This document shows, piece by piece, positions 34,103-44,000 of a DNA stretch of 48,459 bases. Each line of letters starts with the position of its first letter. Positions within the stretch are counted from its first letter, which is position 1. The position numbers and the translations under genes are program-made. The notes beneath the pieces were generated by a model. That model did no database searches. It was not told the DNA's origin and saw only the letters and a program-made list of their open reading frames with translations. Origin of the DNA: Nostoc sp. PA-18-2419 (GTDB lineage Bacteria > Cyanobacteriota > Cyanobacteriia > Cyanobacteriales > Nostocaceae). The DNA is taken from positions 216,022 to 264,480 of the forward strand of contig NZ_SZNH01000007.1 of assembly GCF_005869855.1 (NCBI RefSeq). Direction: 5' to 3'.

Positions 34103-36808
34103 TTACAGAGGATAAGACTTGGCTAAAAACTCCTCAGCCTCAGCTTTATTTTTAATCACTCCATCTAAAGTTGCAGCCAGTAAATCGTCTAGCATTTGTC
34201 GATACTGTGCCCCTGGTTTGTAACCTAATTTTTTTAAGTCATTACCGTTTAAAATCGGTCCAATATTAGCCAAAACTGTTAAGTAATGCCATATCTGCTG
34301 CCTGATTACTTGCTGGGTTTGTAAGGCAATTAAAATTAACATTGGTAAATCGTACCGCCTTAGAAATTGAACAACTTGACTAGGGCGTAGACAGCCAGGT
34401 AAAGTTTCTAAAATCTTAGCTTGAGCCTGAGCTAGGTTTTGCAAGCGTTTAATGCCGTCCTCTTGCAATTGCAAATTTTTTGCCACTTTTGCCCGACACT
34501 GTGGTTCTAAATGGGCAATTAACACTTCTAAACGCATTTCCCAGTGAATTAAGGTTTGTTGGGGGTCAAATCGCTGCAAACACCGTTCTAGCAAACGTAA
34601 TTGTCGCAGGAGTAATGCGTCTAGCTTCAGTGTCGGATGAATGCATTGCAATGCCCCTAAGTTATCGAGTAACTGTAAAGCCGATTTCCAGTAGGGGGCT
34701 TCTAAGATGTGCTTTAATTCTGTTTTTAATCGAATTTGCAGGGCTGGAGTTTTGCTATTCTCTTGAGTAGTGCGATCGTAAACACCACTGTTGATGGCAT
34801 AACGAATAAACTCTTGTGTCTGCGGTTCAATCTCAAAGTCGAAGCGCACAGCAAAGCGCACACCGCGATAAATGCGCGTGGGGTCTTCGATAAAGCTGTT
34901 GGCGTGTAAAACCCGAATTTGTTTAGCTTGTAAATCGAGTAAACCACCAAAGAAATCGAGTAATTCACCACTACGGGGAGAGGTGAGCCGCAAAGCCAGG
35001 GCGTTGATTGTAAAATCCCGACGATACAAATCTTGACGAATAGAACTCGCTTCAACTTCCGGATTCGCTGCTGGGTAAGGATAAAATTCTGTCCTAGCCG
35101 TAGCAATATCCACCCATAGAGAATCTAATTCTGGGTCTTTGTGCCACAGCAAAGCCGCAGTTTGAAAAGCCCCGTGGATTTCTAAACGAGCCGTTGGATA
35201 AAGTTGTTGGAGTGCTTTTGCTAATTCCACACCAGCACCAACATCTGCTGATTTGTGAAAGCCATCAACTACTAGGTCAATATCTTTAATCATCAAGTTG
35301 CCTGCTGCGTCAGCTAACAGCAAGTCTCGCACCGCACCCCCGACAAGATAAAGATGCCAACCGCGTTTTTCTGCCTCTTGCGATGCTGTAGTTAGCAATT
35401 GCCACAGTTGAGGAGCAAGAGAAGATGACACGGAGAGATTAAGACGTTCTGATGCAAACAGTGAACCAGTCCCCGAATTCCTGCGTCCCCGCGTCCCTGC
35501 GTCTTCTTCATGTAATACCCGCAACACATCAGTACGTGTGACGATACCAAATAATTGCCCGTTTTCTAATACTGGTAAACGCCCAATATCATATGTCACC
35601 ATTAGCGCCTCAATTTGTGGCAGTGTCGTATCTGGTGTAATCGTTTTCAGGTTTGTGGTCATGTAGCCCTTAACTGGCGCATGACTAAACCCGTGGTGTA
35701 GGGCGATATCGAGATCCCGCCGTGAAATAATACCTACCAATTGCCCTTGGGTATCGACTATAGATAAACCAGAATGTCCATAGCGCAATAAAATACGCTG
35801 GGCTTCGGCAATTGTGGTTTCAGGTAAAATAGTGCGGACAGGAGAAGACATCAAGTCCCTAGCAATCGGAGGGTGAGGGATTTGGACTTTTAGCTGATCA
35901 AGGAGCTGTTGTAATATTGCCTGTGAATCTACTCCTCTTAAGTTCACTGATGCAGCTTGGGAATGACCGCCACCGCCGAAGGGTTGAAATAATAGATTCA
36001 GATTTGTTTTAGGAATTTGCGATCGCCCAATTACTGCTAAGCGTGAATCACCATCACCTAAAAAATACTCATTAGCCAAAAGTATGGCATCAATTTCGGT
36101 TAATTCTACAAGTTCTGAAGCTAAACTTGATAAACCAGCTACAAAGCCATCTGTCTTTAAAGTTACCCACCCAACTGTATATCCTCGTAAACAGAGATAT
36201 TCTAAATTTTCCAATGCTTTAGTTAGTAGCTGCTGCAATTGAGGAGACAATCCAGGGTCGCGGTAGGTGGAAATGACCGATAAACTCGCACTCTGTTGCA
36301 TTAACCAAGCCAAAGCTAAAGCATCTCGTGGTGTAGACTGGTCATAAGTTAACGAGCCAGTGTCAACGTGGATACCTAAAGCCATGACTGTGGCCTCAGC
36401 AGGAGTTAGAGAAATTTGCTGTTGTTGCAATTGCTCCACAATTAAGGTTGTGGTGGCTCCTACTGAAGAAATATGCGATCGCGTGGCAGGAATATCTGAT
36501 TGTTGTCCTAAGTGATGGTCATAAACTATAATTTCTTTGACATTAGATAAATCTAACCACTCGGCAGCTTTACCCAAGCGATCGCGGTGTTGCACATCCA
36601 CCACATTCAAAGAACGAATTTTTTCTAGATTTACCGAACGGCGTTCAATTAGCGGATATTCATCTCGATGCAACGCTAAAAAATCCCGTACAGCAGGGTG
36701 AGAACCACCGCTAAGTACAATCTTGCTTCCCGGAAGTAGGCGCGTTAGTCCTACTGCTGCCCCAAGTGTGTCAAAATCAGCTGTTGTGTGGCAAAGAATT
36801 AAATCCAT
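34103..36808 (-). CDS. DHH phosphoesterase - CBS pair - tRNA nucleotidyltransferase fusion
   Basis: 901 residues from ATG 36808; the frame opens at a TTG 7 codons earlier within an intergenic repeat. Residues 1-310 are a DHH/DHHA1 phosphoesterase: [26 protein letters not shown] and [13 protein letters not shown] are all present. About 315-435 are two CBS domains ([41 protein letters not shown]). About 470-900 are a class II nucleotidyltransferase: [32 protein letters not shown] and [15 protein letters not shown]. The last domain adds CCA (or A, or C) to tRNA 3' ends. The DHH domain suggests oligonucleotide or cyclic-dinucleotide hydrolysis, and the CBS pair adenylate sensing. All key motifs look intact. 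Confidence 0.95.
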   Translation of the reverse strand: MDLILCHTTADFDTLGAAVGLTRLLPGSKIVLSGGSHPAVRDFLALHRDEYPLIERRSVNLEKIRSLNVVDVQHRDRLGKAAEWLDLSNVKEIIVYDHHLGQQSDIPATRSHISSVGATTTLIVEQLQQQQISLTPAEATVMALGIHVDTGSLTYDQSTPRDALALAWLMQQSASLSVISTYRDPGLSPQLQQLLTKALENLEYLCLRGYTVGWVTLKTDGFVAGLSSLASELVELTEIDAILLANEYFLGDGDSRLAVIGRSQIPKTNLNLLFQPFGGGGHSQAASVNLRGVDSQAILQQLLDQLKVQIPHPPIARDLMSSPVRTILPETTIAEAQRILLRYGHSGLSIVDTQGQLVGIISRRDLDIALHHGFSHAPVKGYMTTNLKTITPDTTLPQIEALMVTYDIGRLPVLENGQLFGIVTRTDVLRVLHEEDAGTRGRRNSGTGSLFASERLNLSVSSSLAPQLWQLLTTASQEAEKRGWHLYLVGGAVRDLLLADAAGNLMIKDIDLVVDGFHKSADVGAGVELAKALQQLYPTARLEIHGAFQTAALLWHKDPELDSLWVDIATARTEFYPYPAANPEVEASSIRQDLYRRDFTINALALRLTSPRSGELLDFFGGLLDLQAKQIRVLHANSFIEDPTRIYRGVRFAVRFDFEIEPQTQEFIRYAINSGVYDRTTQENSKTPALQIRLKTELKHILEAPYWKSALQLLDNLGALQCIHPTLKLDALLLRQLRLLERCLQRFDPQQTLIHWEMRLEVLIAHLEPQCRAKVAKNLQLQEDGIKRLQNLAQAQAKILETLPGCLRPSQVVQFLRRYDLPMLILIALQTQQVIRQQIWHYLTVLANIGPILNGNDLKKLGYKPGAQYRQMLDDLLAATLDGVIKNKAEAEEFLAKSYPL

Positions 36809-36999
36809 AATTTGAGAATCAAGAGTCAAAAGTCAAAAATCAAGAGTCTAAGTTTACACCCTAGACTTTGGACTGCTAACTTGGGACGTTTGACTAAAAT
36901 GTTGCAATTTCTGGTAGCTTAAAAATAAGAAGAAAGTCTCAGTGTCGCCCTTTAGGATTATTCTATCTTTAGTATTTAGCTGTCGTGGGAGAAGCAAAA

Positions 37000-37188
37000 A
37001 TGACCATAATATTCCAATTTGCTCTGATAGGTTTAGTCTTGTTGTCTTTTGTTCTAGTTGTTGGCGTTCCCGTTGCTTATGCTACTCCCCAATATTGGGT
37101 TGAATCTAAAAAGCTGCTGTGGCTTGGTTCTGGCGTCTGGATTGCTTTGGTATTTTTAGTCGGTTTGTTAAACTTTTTTGTCGTCTAG
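37000..37188 (+). CDS. psbZ: Photosystem II reaction centre protein Z
   Basis: 62 residues, the usual PsbZ (Ycf9) length. Two transmembrane helices ([20 protein letters not shown] and [19 protein letters not shown]) flank the conserved [12 protein letters not shown] lumen/stroma loop. The ATG at 37000 is preferred over the GTG at 36985 because it matches the family and follows GGGAG. PsbZ stabilises PSII core dimers and supercomplexes in the thylakoid. It lies upstream of ribH on the same strand, an order I recall from other cyanobacteria. Confidence 0.97.
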   Translation: MTIIFQFALIGLVLLSFVLVVGVPVAYATPQYWVESKKLLWLGSGVWIALVFLVGLLNFFVV

Positions 37189-37375
37189 GCAACGGCTTGG
37201 CTCTAGGGCGGGCACTTAATATAAAAATTAGAGGGGCAGTAAAGCCAAGGTCAAAGGTTAAGGGAAAAAAGCAGAAATTTTCCTGTTTCCTCCGTTTTGA
37301 CCATGCTTTCCTGCTCCTCTTGATTTAAATAAGAAATGTATATTGGCCAGAAGTATAGTTGATTAAGAGGCAGTC

Positions 37376-37954
37376 ATGGCAGTTTTTGAAGGAACTTTTA
37401 CTCAAACGGAACCTTTGCGTTTTGCAGTGGTGATCGGTCGATTCAATGACCTGATTACCGGAAAGCTGCTAGAGGGATGTCAAGATTGCTTGAAACGCCA
37501 CGGTGTAGACCCCAATCCTCACGGGAATCAGGTAGACTACGTTTGGGTACCGGGAAGTTTTGAAGTGCCTTTAGTAGCTCGCCAACTAGCACTTTCCCAT
37601 CATTACGATGCTGTAATTTGTCTTGGTGCAGTCATTCGAGGACAAACACCCCATTTTGATTACGTATCCGCCGAAGTTTCTAAAGGCATTGCTACCGCTA
37701 GCTTTCAAACTGGGGTGCCAGTCATTTTTGGCATTTTGACGGTAGACACTATGCAGCAAGCTTTAGAACGAGCAGGGATCAAAGGTAATCATGGTTGGGA
37801 TTACGCCCTAAATGCCCTAGAAATGGCTAGTCTGATGCGGCAACTGCGTTCTAACTTGGCAGAACCATATTCTCGTAATAGCCAGTCATTACCACCTTCT
37901 TTTCCAAATGCCAGCGTCGGCAATTTAACAGTAGAGTCAGAAGAATTAAGTTAG
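37376..37954 (+). CDS. ribH: 6,7-dimethyl-8-ribityllumazine synthase
   Basis: 192 residues. Visible are [16 protein letters not shown] at about 20-35, [15 protein letters not shown] (phosphate/substrate loop), [21 protein letters not shown] with the catalytic His, [12 protein letters not shown], and the C-terminal helix [20 protein letters not shown]. It condenses the pyrimidine intermediate with dihydroxybutanone phosphate in riboflavin synthesis, in the cytosol as a multimeric shell. The last about 35 residues (Ser/Pro/Glu-rich) extend past the core and have no assigned role. AGAGG precedes the ATG. It lies 187 bp after psbZ. Confidence 0.96.
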   Translation: MAVFEGTFTQTEPLRFAVVIGRFNDLITGKLLEGCQDCLKRHGVDPNPHGNQVDYVWVPGSFEVPLVARQLALSHHYDAVICLGAVIRGQTPHFDYVSAEVSKGIATASFQTGVPVIFGILTVDTMQQALERAGIKGNHGWDYALNALEMASLMRQLRSNLAEPYSRNSQSLPPSFPNASVGNLTVESEELS

Positions 37955-38197
37955 TATGTCATTGATCATTGGTCTACTTGTACTGAGTCTTGGAAGAGCG
38001 TAGCCTCTGGTAGAGAAATATTGGTTATTGGGTATGAAGCATTGACCAAACAGGGCATGGCAAAGAGCTTCAGGGGCAGAGGGTAAAGATTTGCTACAGA
38101 TTTATTCTGTGGACTTGAAGCTCCCATGTTTCCCTGTTCAAATTCAGGAGTTGACAATTTAGAATAAATCTGAGATAGTGATGTTTGATAAATGATT
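37955..38197. other. Spacer between ribH and tRNA-Gly
   Basis: Noncoding; carries a copy of the gcgtagcctctggtagagaa repeat at about 37993-38013. Confidence 0.5.
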
Positions 38198-38269
38198 GCG
38201 GGTATAGCTCAGTGGTAGAGCGTCACCTTGCCAAGGTGAATGTCGCGCGTTCGAATCGCGTTACCCGCT
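38198..38269 (+). tRNA. tRNA-Gly (anticodon GCC)
   Basis: 72 nt fold into a full cloverleaf. The acceptor gcgggta pairs with tacccgc (38262-38268), and the D arm is gctc-agtggta-gagc. The anticodon stem tcacc/ggtga encloses ttGCCaa, and the T arm gcgcg-ttcgaat-cgcgt has one G-U pair. The discriminator is T and no CCA is encoded, so the nucleotidyltransferase at 34103-36808 or an equivalent must add it. A T-rich, A-rich tail follows. Confidence 0.98.
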
Positions 38270-39299
38270 TTTGAAAAAAGTTTTTTAAGTTGGAGAGTGT
38301 AATACATCTGTTACTAGATTATTTGCCCACAAAGCTCGTGTCCCCTGACCAAGGGTAACATGAGATATAACTTAGTTGGTCTTTACGGGATGTTGGAACA
38401 AAAACCGAAACCCTCTAAGATAATATTCACGGTCAGTTGATGACTGGGCAAAGTTGAGTATTTGTCTATCTCCGTGGTAATCTAGTAGTAGTGCAAACCC
38501 CTATTCGGTAAACGATAGTAGCAGTTGTCAGCAAACTTGTCAAAGCAGAAAAGAAAAAAGCTAAAGACCATACAGAAGCTCACAGGTAAATACTGTAGTC
38601 TGTTGCAAGACAGAGCTTGTAGATTAATAGCTATTTGCCTATAGAAAGTAAGCACCTGTCGGAGTATATGCTTAACCTAGTAAGGGTATTTTGACCAGAC
38701 ACGCTGTGTAAGACAAAATTATATTTGTGCAAGGAGGCAATGGCAGTCAGACTAGAATCATACACGTTACCAAATACTAGTCTATGTACTCCATACGAAT
38801 AGTCAAATATTGATCGGTGTTTTGGCAATTACCGCTCTGGAAACGCTTGTTAACTGCAACCTGTAAAAATTTCTAGCGATTCCGATCTAACCTTGATAAC
38901 TGCATACTAATATATAGTGACCCGAAGGAAAATCAGGGTTTATTATTAAAGTGTTGTTTATCAGCGTAGCCTTACTAGATGATTTGTTTTAGGAGTGGTC
39001 ATGACGTAGCTTTAAAATTGTACCAAGTATGTCGGCACAATCAATGGCACAGACCTAACCACATTACCTTTAAAGCAACAGATGAAAACAAGGAAATTTT
39101 TAAACAAAATTACCAGCTACCGGGAAATGACTATTACACTACTTAGAGTTTGCTGCATCTACTGTTTGTAATTTATGACAATGTCTGTTTCGCCTGCCAA
39201 CTTATAGAAAGTATAAACACGAGAAGTCCCCAAGGCATTTACCAAGGGATCTTATTCCCACCGTTTCTATAAAAACACGCTCAAGTTATTAGAACGCTT
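38270..39299 (+). other. 1,030-bp gene-free stretch downstream of tRNA-Gly
   Basis: No frame longer than about 65 codons and none with a recognisable protein. It is not G/C low-complexity like other spacers here and looks like unique sequence with many short stops. It does not show the landmarks of tmRNA, RNase P RNA or 6S RNA that I know. It could hold a small RNA or a fully decayed gene; I cannot tell which. The promoter of the zinc-ribbon gene should be near its right end. Confidence 0.5.
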
Positions 39300-39707
39300 G
39301 TGCAATCTCAAAAACCCGAAAAAATAGATTTCAATACCGAATACCCCTGTCCCTGTCGTCGCCGGGGTCAGCTAATTCCGATTACGTTGACAGAAGCATT
39401 TGGTTGCGATCGCTGTCAGCAAATCTTTGTAGTAGAAGATAATGGTCATATCCTAGAACAGCTTTCTACTACCTATCCTTACAAGCGAGCTTGGCGTTGG
39501 ATGGGAAATAGTTGGCATGTTGTCCATCCGCGTTTGGGAGAAAGCTATCTGCCTATAGCACTTGGCATTATTTTCGTGCTAGTGATTATATGGCTGCCAT
39601 TAGCACTGCGATTGGCAAATGGTTCTAGCATTATTGCTTGGGCAATAGTGGCGGTATTGTTGGCTATCCTGCCAGCACTAATGGTCTGGCTTACCTACAG
39701 ACGTTAA
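39300..39707 (+). CDS. Zinc-ribbon-like small membrane protein
   Basis: 135 residues from GTG 39300. CPCRRRG at about 17-23 and CDRCQQIFVVE at about 37-47 form a CxC...CxxC zinc-ribbon-like knuckle. Two hydrophobic segments follow (YLPIALGIIFVLVIIWLPLAL and IIAWAIVAVLLAILPALMVWL). The protein would sit in the membrane with the ribbon in the cytoplasm. I recognise no function; it looks like a cyanobacterial conserved protein. It ends 4 bp before the proA-like ATG, so the two are probably co-transcribed. Confidence 0.78.
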   Translation: MQSQKPEKIDFNTEYPCPCRRRGQLIPITLTEAFGCDRCQQIFVVEDNGHILEQLSTTYPYKRAWRWMGNSWHVVHPRLGESYLPIALGIIFVLVIIWLPLALRLANGSSIIAWAIVAVLLAILPALMVWLTYRR

Positions 39708-39711
39708 CTCA

Positions 39712-40977
39712 ATGACTGTTGAAGTTTTGGACGATCACCCCGAACCCATTAGTAGTGCCCAACGAGCGTATCAAGCTTCCCTAAAATTGGGAATCACCAA
39801 GGGGGTAGACCGGAGTCGCGCGGTATTGGCGATGGCACGGGCGCTTGAGCGCTCATTTGACGACATTCTAGAAGCCAACACCTTGGATTTGGAAGCCAGT
39901 CGGGAAATGGCAGTGCCAGAATTGATATTGGACTGGCTAAAGCTGACTCCCACAAGGCTAGAGACGACCGTGGACATTTTACAACGGTTGGGGGAATTAT
40001 CAGATCCACTGCGGCGCGTCAGGAATGCTGATTATCAATTGGAAGATTCCCAGAGTTACTCCCAGTTAATGCCCTTAGGAGTGATTGGATTTATTTATGA
40101 AGCATTTCCCGATTTAGGAGCGATCGCAGCGGGTTTTTGTATCAAAACTGGCAATAGTATAATTCTTAAAGGTAGTACTGAAGCGAGCCATTCTAATGCG
40201 TCCATTGCTTCAGTACTGCAAACTGCGCTCAGTGAAGTTGGTTTACCACTCGGCTGTTTAGAACTGATCGCAACCGAACACGGTGCTTCGATTCGGGATT
40301 TAGTCGTCCAAGACGAGTACGTGAATTTAGTGATTCCCTACGGACGTTCTAGCTTAATACAGCAGGTAGTACGACAGTCAACTTGCCCAGTCTTAAAGTC
40401 AGCAATGGGTAATTGTTACCTCTACTGGTCGCTAAATGCCAGTTTAGAAATGGTGCGCTGGATGATTATCGATAGCCATCAGAGCGAACCAGATCCAGTC
40501 AATGCCATAGAAAAAGTACTAATTCATCGCCAAGCCTTGCCATCATCCTTAGCAGTTCTGTGGAACAGCTTAATGGAAAAAGGTTTTGAAATCAAAGGCG
40601 ATGCAGAACTAGTAGAAGCTTTTCCTCAATTGCAGTTAGTGAAGGAAAACGAATGGGGAAACCCTTATTTAACTAGGACAGTAGCTTTTAAACTGGTGGA
40701 TAGCTTAGAAGCGGCGATCGCTTGGATTAATCAACACAGCAGTGGTCATGCCGACTGCATCGTTACTGAATCCTACCAGGAAAGTCGGCAGTTTGCTTTA
40801 GGAGTTAATAGCGCCTCTACCTACATCAACAGTTCCCCGCGTTTTTCTCGCAACCCCTCGCGGGGAGATTCTGTATTTCTGGGCATGTCTAACCAAAAAG
40901 GTCATCGCCGAGGATTTATTAGCCTGGAAACCTTGACTACTGTTAAGCACATTGTTCAGGGAAATGGCAGGTTTTAA
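39712..40977 (+). CDS. proA: Gamma-glutamyl phosphate reductase, divergent ProA
   Basis: 421 residues. The ALDH-like NADP fold has PLGVIGFIYEAFPDLGAIAAG and IILKGSTEASHSN. The catalytic Cys is retained in MGNCYLYW, the position of GVCHIYVD in canonical ProA. The C-terminal RRGFISLETLTTVK corresponds to HARGPxGLExLTTYK but is altered. It reduces gamma-glutamyl phosphate to glutamate-5-semialdehyde in proline synthesis. The changes around the active site and end suggest a second, divergent ProA of the kind I recall from cyanobacteria, so its true substrate is less sure. The start ATG 39712 is the family start. Confidence 0.88.
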   Translation: MTVEVLDDHPEPISSAQRAYQASLKLGITKGVDRSRAVLAMARALERSFDDILEANTLDLEASREMAVPELILDWLKLTPTRLETTVDILQRLGELSDPLRRVRNADYQLEDSQSYSQLMPLGVIGFIYEAFPDLGAIAAGFCIKTGNSIILKGSTEASHSNASIASVLQTALSEVGLPLGCLELIATEHGASIRDLVVQDEYVNLVIPYGRSSLIQQVVRQSTCPVLKSAMGNCYLYWSLNASLEMVRWMIIDSHQSEPDPVNAIEKVLIHRQALPSSLAVLWNSLMEKGFEIKGDAELVEAFPQLQLVKENEWGNPYLTRTVAFKLVDSLEAAIAWINQHSSGHADCIVTESYQESRQFALGVNSASTYINSSPRFSRNPSRGDSVFLGMSNQKGHRRGFISLETLTTVKHIVQGNGRF

Positions 40978-41020
40978 ATTAAGTGGGGAATGAAGGATTA
41001 GGGACTCAATAGCTTTCGAT

Positions 41021-41056
41021 TAAAGGGGTAAAGAAAAACTTTATTCTTTACACCTT
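41021..41056. terminator. Hairpin between convergent proA and CHAT genes
   Basis: Arms aaaggggtaaagaa (41021-41034) and ttctttacacctt (41043-41055) pair over about 12 of 13 positions around a short AT-rich loop. It lies 44 bp after proA and 28 bp beyond the CHAT stop, so it may terminate from both sides. Confidence 0.5.
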
Positions 41057-41083
41057 TCCCTTTTCCCGACTTCTGCAATAAGT

Positions 41084-44000
41084 CTAATTTGGCTTACCAG
41101 TAATCGTAAATGCTGCCCAATAGTAGGGATGATTATAAAGTTTTTTATCTGATGCCATTTTGCTATTTCTATATAATTGTGTTGCTAAATAAGTTCTAAT
41201 TCGTACTTCCTCTGGATGCAAATTGTTGAGTACATCTTCATACCATCTTGTCAATTCTCCAGCAGTTAATTCTTTGAGCCATAATGTTGCTTCAGCTAAG
41301 GCTGTCACTGCTGATTTATTAGGCTGTAGTCTTCGGTAAAATTCTGCGATGGCCAAAGCACTAGCTGAAGATTCTACAGTCCAGAGAGTACTTATTATCT
41401 GAGGAACGCCCTGATTCAAAAAACCATTAACTATAGTTACATATTCACTGCTGGTAATGAAGGTGTTGGTACTGACATTTTCGCAGGTAGAAAGAGTAAT
41501 AAGATTGTAACTTCCTAAACTTTGTTGACAAATTTCTTCTAAAGTCAGTTTGTCTTCACCCGCTAATACTAGTTCTGACTTTTTTGGTTCATTTAAATGA
41601 TTCGTGACATAACCAGAAAAATGCAAGATATTATAATTATCAAATAATGCACTTTTGACAATATCTTTCGTTGCTTGTGACCCTTGAATGCGCTCGATAT
41701 TATCAAACATCTCGCTGACAATCTCAGACTCTAGTTTGGCAAACTTCAGCGCCGGATAACCTGTACTTTCAGGAGATTCAATACTGAGCAATAATTGATT
41801 TTGCCACGGTAAGATAGCTGGATTTTTTATTGATAAACCTATTTGAGCGCTAGGCAAATAACTAACGGTGAAATTTGACTCAACATTTGGTGAATCTTCT
41901 GGAAATAGAGAAGAAAAATGAAAAAGGGCGTGAATAGGTAATCTGCACAAATCGCGGTGAGGAATTAAAATCAGTTGGTTGATGCCTTCAAGTTCCTGAA
42001 CAATTGTGGAAATATTCAAAATTTCATACAACTGCAACAGCTTTTGTTCCATATCCACTCGCCAAGAATGCTGAATTTTACTTTCTTTATCTTGAGCCGT
42101 GGCGCGATATTCTTGGTATTTTTGATGCCAATCTTCTAACCAATTTTCAAATTCAATCAAGCGTCGCACTGCTTCAGGTAAGGGTAATTCATTCAGACGG
42201 ATAGCCTCTTCTCCTAAAGTTATTGCCCCAACATCTTGTATAGGTGTAAAAAGTAGAATCGGTGATGGCGCTTGGTATTTGAGAATGAAGGTATGTAGGG
42301 CTACTGGACTAATATGCCAGTAAATAATTGCTGTTGTAGGATTGAATAGTTCCTGAATTGTGTCATAACGGGGCGAATAAAGATAATTATTCCAACCAAA
42401 AAGCAGCCAATGTAAGCAAGTATTTTTGCCTTGTTCGGCAATTTCCCAAGCTTCTACTACATCACCATAATCTACGGCTAAATCAACCGCTAGTTGCTCA
42501 AAGCCTACAAATTTCAGGGCTAACTGTTTTTTACTTTCTTCAGAGCGAGTTTCTTCACTTAGTAATTGTTGCAACAAATCTCTGCCTCGTTGCAGTAATT
42601 CTTGAAGTTGTGTTGTTTGTCCCAAACCCATTAATACTTTGCTTAGGGATTGCAAAACTTCTAAATGGAAGTGAGGAAAATATTCTAAGGTGAGAGTTAA
42701 CAACGCTTGATGGTACTCAGATGCAGCTTTACGCCAATAATCACGAGGATTAGGGTGTTTCCTACCTTGATCGTAGTAGGTGTTAGCGATCGCCAGATGC
42801 AATCTACCCCAACCTTCTGGGTGAGTATCTGTACGCAGATGTTTTAATCCTTCCTCGAAGCTAGCTAATTTCCCCTCGTAACCTATCTGTTGTAAGTCAG
42901 AATTGGTTGCTGTGATACTACTCGAGAAATTCAGCAATGGCTGTGGATCTACTAAATTGCCAACAGCAGTACCACGACCAATCCAAGCTTCCCAATAATC
43001 TTGTTTAATTTGCAAAGCGTTGTCATAACAAGCGATCGCTTCGACAAATTGTTCTAAATAAAATAAAGCTACTGCCTGATTATACCAAGCTAAATGGAAG
43101 TCGGGTTTGATGGCGATCGCTTGCCGATAGGAAGCGATGGCTTCTTCGCGGCGTCCTAAATTATCTAACGCCACACCCCGGTTGTACCAAGCCAAATAAA
43201 AGTCGGCTTGAACCGAAAGTGCTTTGTCCCAAGAGGAGATGGCTTGTGACCAGCGTCCTAAATTAAACAACACTACACCCCGGTCTATCCACACTTCATG
43301 ATAGTCTGGGTCAATTTCTAGCGCCCTATCATAAGATGCAATCGCTTCTTCAAATTGTTCGCCTACGGCTAGTGCTATGCCTCGGTGATACCAATTTTCT
43401 TGGTCTTGTGGTTGCAGATCGAGGGCTTGGTCATAACTAGAAATTGCTTCCCGTAGCCAGCCTAACTTCAGCAGTGCTAAACCTTTACTAGACCAAGCCT
43501 CTTGGTAGTCTGGCTTAATTTCGATGGCTTGATCAAAGGAAGCGAGCGCTTCTTCAAAGTATCCTAATTCTCCCAGGGTTCCACCCCGGTTGTACCAAGC
43601 TTTATAAAAATCGGGTTTGAGTTCGATGGCTGTTTCGTAAGATGCAATTGCTTCTTGAAAACGTTCTAAGTGAAACAGGGTCAAGCCGCGATTAAACCAA
43701 TATTCTGAGAATTCCGGTTGCAGTTCAATAGCTTGATCATAAGATGCGATCGCCCCTAACAAATCACCTGTTTTCGCTTGTCCAAGACCTTGGTAAAACC
43801 ACACTTGAGCCTCGGTAATCGGCTCGTTGCCATATCGCTCAATAATACTTGAAGAATTGCTGTTTTGAACTGCTAAGTTAGAAGCAAGTTGCTGGACTAA
43901 ATTGCTACTTTGATCCAACCTCACCCACAGTTCATCTAAAGTATTTGCGACATTTGGCTCTAAGTTCGCCAAACTGGTATCCCAGGTTTGATCGGAATCA

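Noticed and set aside
38631-38828. 65-codon minus-strand ORF in the 1 kb gap
   Set aside because: Short, with no recognisable features and no partner signals.
38270-39299. tmRNA, RNase P RNA or 6S RNA
   Set aside because: None of the conserved sequence landmarks that I know for these RNAs is present.
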